Positions 45,703 to 56,099 of a stretch of DNA of 64,000 bases are shown in pieces. The DNA is taken from assembly GCA_958295665.1 (NCBI GenBank), contig OY282558.1:310530092-310594091 (forward strand), in the 5' to 3' direction. This stretch comes from Tipula vernalis. Lineage: Eukaryota; Arthropoda; Insecta; Diptera; Tipulidae. Numbering within the stretch: the stretch's first letter is position 1; every line of letters starts with the position of its first letter. Made by a program: the position numbers and the translations under genes. The notes under the pieces are model-generated. The model searched no databases and had not been told where the DNA came from. It saw only the letters and a list, made by a program, of their open reading frames with translations.

Positions 45703-46169
45703 CACTGTCAGATATAAATATTTGAACGACATTTGTGATTAATCACTGGAGCTGATTTTGGGGTAGCTGATTTTGCTACTCGTGCAAATTTCCGCTCAGT
45801 CGGCTTAGTTAAAAGTCGTGGGCGTTCACAACGAGGCTTATTTTTGTTGATCCTGTTTCAATTAATTTCTTTTTTATGAAACTGATGCTACCATTTGATA
45901 CTCCATATTGTAGGGATTTATTTTGATACGTTTCTTGTCGTTGCAATGTTTTTATTATCAATTTTTAATGCTTTCATCTATTTCTTTTGAGAGGCTCATT
46001 TTCAATCCCTAAATTAAATTTTTGAATACCTAGTTAAAAATTTTTGTTCTAAAATAACAAAAATATCTTCTGCTGAAACCAATCACTTTGTTAGTATTAA
46101 ATTGTAATTTAAAGTAATTTAATTTAAATTAATTTTGCTGCTTCGTTCAAATATTTATATAGATTGAAA
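45703..46169 (-). mobile_element. Tc1-like transposon remnant, 467 bp
   Basis: TA dinucleotides flank the element (45701-45702 and 46170-46171). Near both ends, nine bases inside, lies the shared inverted sequence atataaatatttgaacga. Between them the minus strand reads KNKPRCERPRLLTKPTERKF and ARVAKSATPKSAP. This matches the second helix-turn-helix region of Tc1 transposases (GRPr..T..d.r.i.r...k.p..sa..l). The rest of the transposase is missing. It sits inside the 5' region of the plus-strand jockey-related element, in a part where alignment to the other copy is interrupted. Confidence 0.75.
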
Positions 46170-47510
46170 TATTATACTAATTAAATGAATAGCATCGTAC
46201 GTTATCTAGGATAAGGGAAACTCCCTTTTATATGATATTGTTAACTACATTGCATTGCAAAAATATTTGAGGTATTGATGAAAATGTTTCAACACTTTTT
46301 TGTCTTTTTAATTTAATTATATCAAAGTGTCATAGTTTGTTCAAGTATTTTGGTCTGATGGTGTAGCTGATATAAATTATACTTAATTATATATAATTGT
46401 TAGATCGTCTCCAAGCTACAGAAATACTGGTGAATTCTCGCTCAACATCCAGAAACTCCAAGCATCCAGCAGTTATGTAGCGTAGAAATTGTATTGTCTT
46501 GTGATATCTATTTTATTTTATTTATCACTAACTAATATATATATATATATATAAGTTAATTTCTATTAATTAAGTAGTAAAGCAATTTAGTTTTCAGAGA
46601 TACCTGGGAAACTCTATTTGAGTTTTATTAGTAAATATCATAGGTACATGTAGTACTTAACTAAATTATTGATATTCTAGACTTTTTTGCGTCGTGTCAC
46701 GATCAATGTTTAAATTATATTATATTTGTACTTTTATTAATAAATAATTAACTTCAACATTATTAATTTCCTTTTTTCTAGATCTGTAGGAAATTGCCGA
46801 TTAAACTAATCGTATGGTTAAATATATATTTTCAATTTTTTATTTTTAAATCTAGTTGCATTAGGTAAACAATTAATTAACTATTCTACAGGAGAACGGT
46901 AACTAATGAAACAAGTGCTGTGAATTTAAATTATAACTAAACAATTTAACATTTTTAAACATTCTTTTAGAATTTTTAGTTTAGAAGTGGGAGAGTTTAC
47001 ATATGTAATTTCATAAAATGTTAATTTTTGTGATACTCGTATGTAATATATTGTGTTTTGCTCATTAATATATATTAATTAATTTAGTTTAAAGAATATT
47101 TAAAGGTTTCTCTTCCTTAATTTGCTAATAAATAATTTAATTTTCAGAATATAACATAGTTCCAGAATCAATCATTATTGTGGGGATTAAAATTGATCCT
47201 GAATTTCTGAATTACATTTTAGTTTGGTATTATGGTGATTTATTAATTAAAATTAGTTTTCAGTGTTGCCTGAGAATTTATATATTAATTTTATTTGTTG
47301 ATTCTTGATATACTTATAGTACCTAACTGAATTATTGATGTTTCGAGAGTGTACCATAACATTATTTCAGTACCATAACATTATCATTTTTAAATTATTT
47401 ATTATACATTTTATAAAATAATTGAATTTTTAATTATTTATTTTCCTTTTCCTGATCGGTAGCAAATTTATGATTAGTTTTAAGTAAAATTTTATGTTTA
47501 AAATTGTTTT

Positions 47511-49090
47511 TAACGCCCAAGTAACAATTTGGAGTTGTCAAAACGTTGTACCATCTAAAATTCACAGCAATTTAGTTATAATAATTTCTTAAAAAAATAA
47601 CCAAAAACGTCAGTTTGTTGGTTTGTCGACGTAATAGCAGAAAAAATGGTAATCGTCGTTTGCTTACCGATATGTTATAGCAGCGTCAAACAGCAAACTC
47701 GTAATAAATGATAAATTACTTTTGAGTCAGCAGTTTGATTTGTTTAAAAATATAGCTTCCCAAATAGCAAAAAAATTATATTTGCAGTCTCGCTGTGCTT
47801 CACACCACATTGTTACATAAGAAAAATTAATGTTTTTGCAGCAAACGCGTATTAAAGGGAATCGGTTTCAAAATAGCAAAACAGTCACAAATAACTAAAG
47901 AGCTATTATTTTGGAAATTATTGTAACAATAACAATTTGTTGCTAAATGTTTGGTAAAAACCTATTTCTATAATTACATCTACAATTTTAATGATGTCAT
48001 TTTAATTATGTTTTCTATACTTCAATAATAAAGGTCATAAATATTTTATGATATATTGACATGGAAAATATGACTTTGCTTCTGATTTTTAATCGTAAAA
48101 ATACACGGGGAACAAAGTTCATCGACCAGTTTGAAAAAGTAGGTCAGAAAAGGAAAACGCGACTTTAAAATATTGGATATTAATAATAAAATTAAAATCA
48201 AAATTTTTTTCTAAAAATTTAGTTTTCCTGAAAAATAAATCCAAATCTGTAAAAAAGCTTCTGGTAATCAACCAAAAGCTGACGATTGGCGTATTTTTAA
48301 TATTTGCATGTGATAAAGTAGTTTTTGTCCAAGTTTTTTAACCACATAAATGATGCAGCCATTTTTATGAGAAGAAAACTAAATTAAAAGATGGCTTTAA
48401 TATATGTAACAGCTAAATAGCATAATAGATAACTATTTTAACTATTTGTCCTAAATTAAATATTATTACAGCTAAGTTGTCTTACGAACTTACGAAAAAG
48501 TAACCAAAATATATTAAATGTTTTAAGTAACTAATTAGCTTTTGAATGAGAAAAACACTGATCATAAAACATTATTGTTTTTTGTGAAGCGTTTTAGCTG
48601 TTGGACTTTGCATGGAATATTATTTACTTTAACCCTCTAGCAGGCAATGTTGTTTACATACATAATTAACTGAAGTGTTTGAATTACGCAAATAATAACC
48701 ATTAAGGCACATACACCTATAATATTATAAACAACTTATAAAAACGTAAATCTGTGCAAAGAGTACAAGAGCAATAAATAATTTTCTATTTATTCCTAGA
48801 GGGTTAACAACATTGTTTTAGTTATAAATTTACATATAGTACACATATAGATTTTGCCGTGTGTTAAGAAGTTTTGCTGTATGTTAAACAATTTTGCTTT
48901 GGCCTAAACTAATTGGCATCTCAAGTTGGATTTCTGTAATTTGTTGTTCAACATTATTGTCAGATTAATGCGGTAATTTCTGAAACAGTACATTTTATCT
49001 TTAATAACGGTAAGTGTTAGCTATGAAATAATTTTTTCTAGTGATTTTAAGTTTATTTAATATTATAATAGTATTATTTAATAGGTTTGA
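47511..49090. other. Interior of the inserted element, no ORF
   Basis: No jockey coding sequence and no other protein motif was seen. It contains the piggyBac-type MITE at 48633-48803. The remaining sequence is AT-rich. Confidence 0.4.
48633..48803. mobile_element. piggyBac-type MITE, 171 bp
   Basis: The element begins ccctctag and ends ctagaggg, an 8-bp terminal inverted repeat, and is flanked on both sides by ttaa (48629-48632 and 48804-48807). TTAA target duplication with ends starting CCC is the mark of piggyBac-type transposons. It has no coding capacity. Confidence 0.75.
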
Positions 49091-49123
49091 TTATTAGGTT
49101 TTCTGTGTTCTTGAAACTGTAAG

Positions 49124-49408
49124 CAAGAAGGAATTGTTTGTGTGTCCGGCGTGCTGGTTTGAAGGAGACGAAGATGGTGTTATCGTTCATTATCCACCGG
49201 ACACCAAACAGTTAATCAAATATCAAGGGTTATAGAGCAAAAAGCCGATAATTCATGGTGCCCAGAACCGGCACGCTTGCTCGCCAAATATTCGGAGTAT
49301 CAGCTGGCAGTACAGGGTATGCAAATGTTAAAAGAAGGAGCTACTTCCGAAGAGGGCCGCTGTGATGAAAAGAAATTCAGAAAAGTAAATGCATTACGTC
49401 GTAATGTA
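49124..49408 (+). other. Exon-like coding segment of unknown family
   Basis: Compared with its surroundings this segment is GC-richer and protein-like. One frame reads LFVCPACWFEGDEDGVIVHY then PPDTKQLIKYQGL and stops. The next frame continues with RVIEQKADNSWCPEPARLLA, KYSEYQLAVQGMQML and KEGATSEEGRCDEKKFRKVN. It ends in cgtcgtaat followed by gtaagt, a strong splice-donor consensus, and a possible acceptor (ctgtaag) lies just before 49124. I do not recognise the family. It may be a captured host exon or a decayed transposon exon. Confidence 0.4.
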
Positions 49409-50464
49409 AGTAAGGCAAATTATTTTGTTAATTTTTGTTAGTTTTTTAATGAATTTTTTTTAAAATTAAGATATAGTATATCAAATATTGCTTCGGTGCA
49501 AGATGAAATCGATAGTCGCAAAAAAACAATGGAAAAACCACCAAATTTTACTGTTACGTTACACCCATCCGCATAAACAGGTACTAGTCAATTGCAAGAT
49601 GCCTCTTCAAACGAAGCATTTGGCAAAACTCATTTGCAAGATACCACATCATTATTTACAATTATTATAAAATAATAAATAAATAAAATTATTAATAATT
49701 ATATAAACATAATTGATTTTATGTCATAAAGCGTAAAACTAGACCGCACAGCATATTGGATTTGTGTATCCATAAGTAATCATAGCCGAAAAAACCCTTT
49801 TCCACAAAATCCCTGCTGGAATGTCTTATATACCTATTTAAGCTAATTAGCTTTTTGTTTCACTGCCACAACGTTTTAAAAACTTATTGAATATCTATTT
49901 AAAATTTATAACTATTTTATGTAATTTTTCTGATTTCACGACGTTGTAACAGCTTTGTTTTTGCTGTTTAGGACAACTTACCTATCAAATTGTTGCGTTT
50001 ATTTTAATTCTTGTTGCAGTATGTAATAATTATTAATAAAATAGATATAGAAGGACCATGAAAAATGAAATAAGCGCTGTTTTTGTAATCTTAGCTTAGT
50101 AATTTTAAATTTTTCTTAAATATTTTATCAGGTAAATTAATGAAAGGCGGAAAGGGGGAATTACAACATTAATAATTTTTTAAGTCCTAATTTAGATTTA
50201 GGGAGTCCTGAGTATCCGGCCCTAGATTCCAGAGAAATGCTCATCTAATAATGTAGTTAGATTGTGCTGTCTTGTGCTAACCTATTTGCAATATATTGTA
50301 CTAATAATTTACTAACTATCGATCGCATTGGTGTCTGTAACCGGATCGAGTCTGTCCTAACTAATAATCCTATCCTATCCTTCGGTTCGGTTTAGTAATA
50401 ATGCTTGGCCGTACACTCTCAATCAATCAATCAATCAATATGATGTATAGATGATATTCTTGCA

Positions 50465-51030
50465 AAGAGGGAAACATAATATTAAACATTTAGACCATAA
50501 ATTTTTGGTAGTAGGCCACACCCATATGGAGTGTGACACAATTCACGCTACAATTGAAAAAAAAAAAAAAAAAAAATAACCACATTTAACATTAAAATTC
50601 CTCGGGATTGGTACCAATTCGTTCGATCTATACGATCCGCAAAACAATTTTTGGTCGACTTTCGTCAAATAGCGAAAACAAAGTTTCAATGGTGAACCGT
50701 TGATAAGGAAAAGAATACATTTTCATGGTAAAGTGTAAAGTAGCTGAGATTCCCTACGAATTTGGGAGATGTGTATTATAAAAATTCACTTAATGAAAGT
50801 GAACCATTCAAAATAATTAATTTTGCACGTCGTGTTATTTCTTCGGTAAATGAAAAACAATTATTACGTTGTTTTAGCTCCCCCGTACCGATTAATTGAA
50901 ACAAAAAAACAGATTTACTTTCCATAATGCCGCTAATTTCTCCTGAATTTCATCAGTTTTAACTAAATTTACAAACAGAAGAGAGTCCAGACTTCCACCC
51001 AGATCTCACTGAAGAATCGGAATAATTAAA
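50465..51030 (+). pseudogene. DUF7869-like protein, C-terminal part
   Basis: The frame resumes with HNIKHLDHKFLVVGHTHMEC and DTIHATIEK, the most conserved motif of the family as I know it (KFLvvGHThmEcDs.Ha.IEk). After a poly-A tract and frame changes it continues with EPFKIINFARRVISSVNEKQ, LLRCFSSPVPIN and KKTDLLSIMPLISPEFHQF, which fits the usual C-terminal end. It lies directly after the (CAAT)n tail of the inserted element. Joined with 42612-43875 the family is nearly complete, but stops and frameshifts in both parts make it a pseudogene. Confidence 0.7.
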
Positions 51031-51494
51031 TGAGCAAGCAACAGCAATTAAACGGTTCATGTCACCAAACAAAATTGAATTTATTATTATTATTTTTATT
51101 ATTATATTGAATTTGTAAGTTAAAAATATTTGCACTTAAAAATGAAATATAGCATTATATAATTTCAAATTTGGTTTGTCATGCTCATATACAAAATTTA
51201 CTGTTTTATTTGTGAATCCCATTCCAAATAATTCTTATTAGGGAAGACAACTTCATAATGCCATAGAGACTAGGCAATTATTTGTTGTATTAAAAAGATA
51301 TAACTTGAGTTATGTAGATTAGAAATCATTAAACTCGTTTTATAAAAGGGCTTAACTGAGTTAAGATTAAAAATCTAAAAAATTAAATAGAGTATAAAAG
51401 GCTTAACTAATTTTAAATTATATAACTGACAAGGTATAGTAAAGCTGACAGCTCCATATTTCTAGAAATGACTGTAGTAACCCTTACCTCTAAC
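51031..51494. other. Downstream region of the DUF7869-like element
   Basis: It contains ggcttaactgagttaag and aaaggcttaactaattt (51350-51410), words like those in 42284-42420. Nothing coding is seen. The CR1-like element follows. Confidence 0.4.
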
Positions 51495-51495
51495 T

Positions 51496-51528
<33 letters not shown>

Positions 51529-51713
51529 CTACAGTAAATATACAATCGGTATGCAAAAAAGATTAACAGTTATTATACAATATTTTAGCACAAAAATAAC
51601 ATTTAACAATTATTTAATGATAGACAAAAATCTAAACAACTCATTTCTAAACGAATTTCTTGTCATGTTAAAATCGAAAACGTCATAAACCGAATTAAAG
51701 AGTCGCGACATTC

Positions 51714-54485
51714 TCAAAACTGGTTCTGAGAGTGCGAAGTTTGTAGAAACCGGATCAATATGTAACAAACGACGACGGCGCAAACAACGTGTAGGAAACA
51801 AAAGTTGAAACGAGCCAGTAAATCGACACAGTCTATTCGGGAAGTCAGAACATCTTGAACGAAGATAGCGGATGCAACATCTCGTCGGTGATCTAATCGT
51901 TGTAATTTTAATAATTTACAACGATCATTATAAGGAGGTAATACATATTGGTGCACTCGCTCCGTAGGTAAGCCGCGAAGCGCATACAAAAGAAACTGTT
52001 TTTGAACGCTCTCAATTCTGTATGAATGGCAATGATAAAATGGTGACCAAATCTGAGAAGCATATTCTAGAATGGAACGAACAAAGGACACATAGAGAGT
52101 TTTCAGTGTGAGTGGGTCGCAGAAGTCTTTACAATTACGCTTAATGAAACCCAGCATAATATACGCTTTTGAAATAACAGAATCAATGTGTTTGGTAAAC
52201 GTAAGATCATAAGAAAAAGTTACACCTAAGTCGGTTATGACCTCAACTCTGTCAATAGCGGTATTGTATAGAAAATATTGCTGAAGAACAGGTGAGTGTG
52301 TACGAGAAAATGATAAAATCCTACATTTACCCACATTCAACAATAATTTGTTTTTGAATGACCAACTGCAAAAGTTACTCAAGTCACCTTGTAATTTAAC
52401 ACAGTCAGAAACTCCAGTAATAGGAGCAAATATCTTCATATCATCTGCGTAAAGCAAACATTTTGCGAATTTAAAACAATCAACAACATCATTGACAAAT
52501 AATGAGAATAAAAGTGGACCGATGTGGCTACCTTGAGGAACTCCAGAGGTAACTCGAAATAAGCGAGAACTAAAATCATTTATCTTAACAAATTGGTAGC
52601 GATCAGACAGGTACGGATGCAACCACCTGATGGGGATAAACTGACAATTTAGTTTATCCAGCTTATCGATAAGGATCGAGTGATCAATTTTATCAAAAGC
52701 CTTCGAAAAATCGGTGTAAACAGCATCCACTTGTTGCCTATGTTCTAAACTACTATATAAATGTTGACAAAAACCGACTAGGTTAGTAACCGTGGACCTA
52801 CCCGTGTAAAATCCGTGTTGAGCAGGAGAAATAAAAATTTTTGCATGAAAAAACAAGAATTTCTGTACCATTGATTCGAAAAGTTTTGGTATGGCAGCAA
52901 GAATAGCGATTCCGCGATAATTGCTGATATCACTGCTTCTGCCAGATTTAAAAATCGGACGAATGAAAGACAGTTTCCCGGGATCCGGAAAAATCCCAGT
53001 ACGTAGGCTCTTATTAAAGATTAGAGTCAGTGGATGGGCTAAACTCTCTGCACAATTCTTAATAAGGATAGGTGGAAAACCGTCATGTCCTGCCCCCTTA
53101 TTACTATCAAGTTGAGATAAGCTATCATAAACTTCTGCTTCAGTAAACTGTAAAAAATTAAAATCAGAGCAATCGCGATTATTTATAAGCTTGGTACCAG
53201 AATCCCCAGATACTACATAGACGGACTCAAAAAATTTTGCAAATAGATTAGCGATATCAGAGGGTTGACTTGCGGAAGAGTTCTGAAAGGTCATTGGAGT
53301 AGGAAACCCAACAACCTTCTTTTTACCATTTATGAAATTCCAGAAATTTTTTGGGTTGGAAGTCAGATCCTCTTCTATTTGCAAAATGTAGTTGTTGTAA
53401 AGGAACCAATTTAAAGTTTTGAACTCTTTACGAGCTAAGTTGAATCTGGAATAAAACTCAGCGCCCTGTAACTTATACAAAGAATGGAACTTATTCCGTT
53501 TTTTTTCAAGACGTAGTAGTTCTTTGTTGTACCACGGCTCACGAAACCTAGGTCCATTTTTATTTGATGGAACATACCTTTCAATACCAGTCTTGAGCAG
53601 CCCGTTGAACAATAAAATAGAATGGTTCAAATTTTCATCTCGCTCGAGAAAGTCCCAATTAGAACCGACAAGAAATTCGTTTAACGAATCGTAGTCCGCA
53701 CGCCTAAAATCGAAATGCAAAGAATTACTAGAAGTACACGTAATGTTGCAATTCTCTAAAAATATATATATGGTAATTGGAGTGTGGTAAACGCTCGAAC
53801 ATCCAGTAAAATCTTCACAAGGTGAAATCTCCGAAAACATAAGATCAGTTGAATAAACCAAATCGAGAAATATGCCCCGACTATTGCTTATCCGGTTCAA
53901 CTGCATCATTGCTAAGCTAGCAAAATAATCAGTAACTGCTAATTCTTTCTGGCCAGAAGAAGAGGATGTGAAAACTCCATCAACATCAAACCAAGTAATA
54001 TCGGGAAGATTGAAGTCCCCTATAATCATTAGTTGTTCCTTAATACGAACCAATGGCATGACCGCAGAACTGATGAAATTAACAATTCCCATATAATATT
54101 CCATAGTAGATCCAGAGGGAACATATACAGCCACAACGAGAATAGATGACTCGGATACATTAATCCGAACAGCAATTACATCATAAATTGGATGACATGC
54201 AATGAGCTCGTTTGGGATCGAACTCTTAACAGCAATCAACACACCCCCACCTTTAAGGCTGGTACAAAAATCATGTCGATCTTTTCTGTGGACGACGTAG
54301 TTGGGTGGGAAATATTCCTCTGAATTAAACCCTTTAGTAAGCCATGTTTCAGATATGATAATCACATCGTAATCGTTATCAAGAACGCCAAGCAAGAATA
54401 ATTTAGCTTTCCCCCGAATACTAGAGGCGTTGTGATAGTACATCGAAGTAAAAGTAATTTGTCCAGAACTTTTGGGCCGACGCAT
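51714..54485 (-). CDS. CR1-like ORF2: endonuclease and reverse transcriptase
   Basis: The ATG at 54485 is the first true start; an upstream GTG adds one residue. The frame gives about 923 residues. The endonuclease domain (residues 1-230) has YHNASSIRGKAKLF, VIIISETWLTKGFN, GGGVLIAVKSSIP, MIIGDFNLPDITWF and SSVYHTPITIYIF as its final histidine motif. A linker follows (GPRFREPWYNKELLRLEKKR). The polymerase has NYRGIAILAAIPKLFESMVQ, VYTDFSKAFDKIDHSILIDK, SGVPQGSHIGPLLFSLFVND and LLYADDMKIFAPI (YADD). The last part (YILIRFLQTSHSQNQF) does not look like the family. A frame one base away at 51801-51610 reads FPTRCLRRRRLLHIDPVSTN and MSRLFNSVYDVFDFNMTRNS, which does. A one-base slip in a T run near 51805 is therefore likely. 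Confidence 0.92.
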   Translation of the reverse strand: MRRPKSSGQITFTSMYYHNASSIRGKAKLFLLGVLDNDYDVIIISETWLTKGFNSEEYFPPNYVVHRKDRHDFCTSLKGGGVLIAVKSSIPNELIACHPIYDVIAVRINVSESSILVVAVYVPSGSTMEYYMGIVNFISSAVMPLVRIKEQLMIIGDFNLPDITWFDVDGVFTSSSSGQKELAVTDYFASLAMMQLNRISNSRGIFLDLVYSTDLMFSEISPCEDFTGCSSVYHTPITIYIFLENCNITCTSSNSLHFDFRRADYDSLNEFLVGSNWDFLERDENLNHSILLFNGLLKTGIERYVPSNKNGPRFREPWYNKELLRLEKKRNKFHSLYKLQGAEFYSRFNLARKEFKTLNWFLYNNYILQIEEDLTSNPKNFWNFINGKKKVVGFPTPMTFQNSSASQPSDIANLFAKFFESVYVVSGDSGTKLINNRDCSDFNFLQFTEAEVYDSLSQLDSNKGAGHDGFPPILIKNCAESLAHPLTLIFNKSLRTGIFPDPGKLSFIRPIFKSGRSSDISNYRGIAILAAIPKLFESMVQKFLFFHAKIFISPAQHGFYTGRSTVTNLVGFCQHLYSSLEHRQQVDAVYTDFSKAFDKIDHSILIDKLDKLNCQFIPIRWLHPYLSDRYQFVKINDFSSRLFRVTSGVPQGSHIGPLLFSLFVNDVVDCFKFAKCLLYADDMKIFAPITGVSDCVKLQGDLSNFCSWSFKNKLLLNVGKCRILSFSRTHSPVLQQYFLYNTAIDRVEVITDLGVTFSYDLTFTKHIDSVISKAYIMLGFIKRNCKDFCDPLTLKTLYVSFVRSILEYASQIWSPFYHCHSYRIESVQKQFLLYALRGLPTERVHQYVLPPYNDRCKLLKLQRLDHRRDVASAIFVQDVLTSRIDCVDLLARFNFCFLHVVCAVVVCYILIRFLQTSHSQNQF

Positions 54486-54505
54486 CACCTTTGACCCTGC
54501 GTTAT

Positions 54506-55624
54506 TTAAATTTCGGCAGAGTTGACTACTGCAGCTGGTATCCGGAATTTCACATATGAGGCTCCTGTCCGAAAATTTTGCTTATGGAAGGGCCTAATAA
54601 ATACACCGGTTGGCCATGCATCCGAATTTAGAGCCTTATCATGAAGCTCCACGTTGATGCCCAATTTAAAGCATACATATTCTAACTCGTGGATATCTTT
54701 ATCCTTAGGAATTACTTTAACTGCCTTGTAAACACTCGGACCTAAGCATTTGCTAGCCAGAGCCACAATATCATCCTCAGTTGTAAGAGTATCGAATCTT
54801 GATAAATGAAGCCAACATTTCGGCGCAATGGTTTTAATATAAATATCTGGTGAGGTATTAGTGCCACGAATATTAAAATTTCGTATGTTCTTTTGGATAG
54901 TTCGTGATGATGGCAACGATTTTATATTACCAGTTGGACCGCACGATATATCAATATTGTTCGCATTTGCAGACGTACTCACAGCACTCAACATAGCAGC
55001 AACAGGCAAAACAGATGCAATTGAGTATTTGCTTGGTTGATCCGGAGCACCACTGTGAGAAGCAAGTGCATTCGATGCTGCAACAGGCACAACGGCAGGA
55101 ATTTTCACCACTTCAGCGAAAGTCGTACAAGCACCGAAATTAGTAGGACTGGAAACCACTGGAATATGATCGCCGTCATTAGTTAAAGATGTAACCGCAG
55201 TTGTAGCCGTTGTTATGGTATTATTAACATTTTTCTTAGACCTTGTACGTATTGACGAAGCCAATTCCAAATTAGTTTGTGTTGATTTTTTTTTTAATTT
55301 AGCAGACGACGACTGTTGTGGTGGGATTGGTTTTAGTAAACTTTCCACGTTATTATTAATGGCAGCAGATGTTTTATTTATCAAGGACAAGGACGCTGAT
55401 ATAGCGTCAATAGAATTACTCATCTGATCATTCTTTTCCTTGAGAATTTTATAAACGTCAATGCACATACCACATCGCCAAGAAAAATTCGGAATTACCG
55501 AAATGGCATCAAACACAGGTTTTTTAATCCCTGCACATTCAAAATGAATCAGTTTATTGCATTCACCTGCACAAGTAAAAAAGTGTTCAGACACTTTAAC
55601 ATTACATACACAGCACAGAGCCAT
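54506..55624 (-). CDS. CR1-like ORF1 with PHD-type zinc finger
   Basis: The ATG at 55624 opens 372 residues; the longer GTG-initiated frame to 55696 is not needed. Residues 1-50 hold a PHD-like set: CCVCNVKVSEHFFTCAGECN, KLIHFECAGI and FSWRCGMC. A helical segment follows (ILKEKNDQMSNSIDAISASL), then a low-complexity Ser/Thr/Ala-rich middle (about residues 120-240). The C-terminal domain (YIKTIAPKCWLHLSRFDTLT, LGPSVYKAVKVIPKDKD, FIRPFHKQNFRTG) is shared with ORF1 at 29.9-30.6 kb. The frame is intact and ends 20 bases before the ORF2 ATG. The PHD-like finger is expected to bind nucleic acid or chromatin; which is unknown. Confidence 0.88.
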   Translation of the reverse strand: MALCCVCNVKVSEHFFTCAGECNKLIHFECAGIKKPVFDAISVIPNFSWRCGMCIDVYKILKEKNDQMSNSIDAISASLSLINKTSAAINNNVESLLKPIPPQQSSSAKLKKKSTQTNLELASSIRTRSKKNVNNTITTATTAVTSLTNDGDHIPVVSSPTNFGACTTFAEVVKIPAVVPVAASNALASHSGAPDQPSKYSIASVLPVAAMLSAVSTSANANNIDISCGPTGNIKSLPSSRTIQKNIRNFNIRGTNTSPDIYIKTIAPKCWLHLSRFDTLTTEDDIVALASKCLGPSVYKAVKVIPKDKDIHELEYVCFKLGINVELHDKALNSDAWPTGVFIRPFHKQNFRTGASYVKFRIPAAVVNSAEI

Positions 55625-55955
55625 TGCTACAAATTTGTAATAACCACTACAAGTTAAAAATTTAAAACACACACAATTATTATTTACATATAACACTTAA
55701 AATTAATATTATAGATCATGCATATATATACAAATAATGTTATTAATATTTTTATTTTTATATTTATTTATAATAAATTTTTCAAAATTGACAAATAAGC
55801 GAAGAAAAAAAAAAACAACGTCAATTCAGTTCAAAAGCACTCTTCTTTCCAAAACTTAATAATCTTAGTATGCCAAATTTTAAAGTTGTCGATTTAACAC
55901 AGTAATTTTAAGCTTATTTTTGCTCCCCTGAGAATTTCAAATTTTATACTTACGC

Positions 55956-55977
55956 CCTTTTAATTATAGACCACAGA
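55956..55977 (-). repeat. Right copy of the perfect 22-bp inverted repeat
   Basis: It is the exact reverse complement of 42013-42034. It follows the CR1-like element by about 215 bases; that interval contains ttttaagcttattttt, similar to words at 42290-42320. With the left copy it may mark the ends of the DUF7869-like transposon. No clear target duplication flanks the pair. Confidence 0.7.
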
Positions 55978-56099
55978 AGACATTTTACCACTTATATGGT
56001 AATGGGTTCCATTCACATCATTTAACATTTTCGTAATCTTATATAGTAAGCGTTCCGATAATCAGCCACAAATGCCTGGGCTCCTATAATTTATGGAAA

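Larger units (their letters stand above)
43880..50450 (+). mobile_element. Plus-strand element sharing both ends with the jockey-like element, different interior
   Basis: The insertion splits the DUF7869-like gene between FFYALQK (43875) and HNIKHLDHKFLVVGH (50480). Its 5' part (about 45150-47500) aligns with the reverse complement of 28900-26770, and its 3' part (50000-50448) with the reverse complement of 22120-21470, ending in the same (CAAT)n tail. The interior at 47.5-50.0 kb has no jockey ORF1 or ORF2 sequence. It carries a Tc1-like remnant and a piggyBac-type MITE. Words near the edges (gctcttcaaa and attcttgcaaa) could be a diverged target duplication. Alignments were made by eye and include gaps. 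Confidence 0.6.
51495..55740 (-). mobile_element. CR1-like non-LTR retrotransposon, nearly intact
   Basis: On the minus strand the order is a short 5' leader, ORF1 (55624-54506), ORF2 (54485-51714, with its last 60 codons in a shifted frame to about 51610), a short 3' region and a (TAAA)n tail at 51531-51495. The PHD-type ORF1 plus endonuclease/reverse transcriptase ORF2 and the tetranucleotide tail place it with CR1-like insect elements. It lies between the C-terminal DUF7869-like part and the right 22-bp inverted repeat. No certain target duplication was found. Confidence 0.85.

Noticed and set aside
46355..46375. Word atggtgtagctgatataaa compared with atgatgtatagatgatatt after the tail at 50450 as a target duplication.
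   Set aside because: Similarity to the other copy continues upstream of this point, so it lies inside the element and not at its edge.
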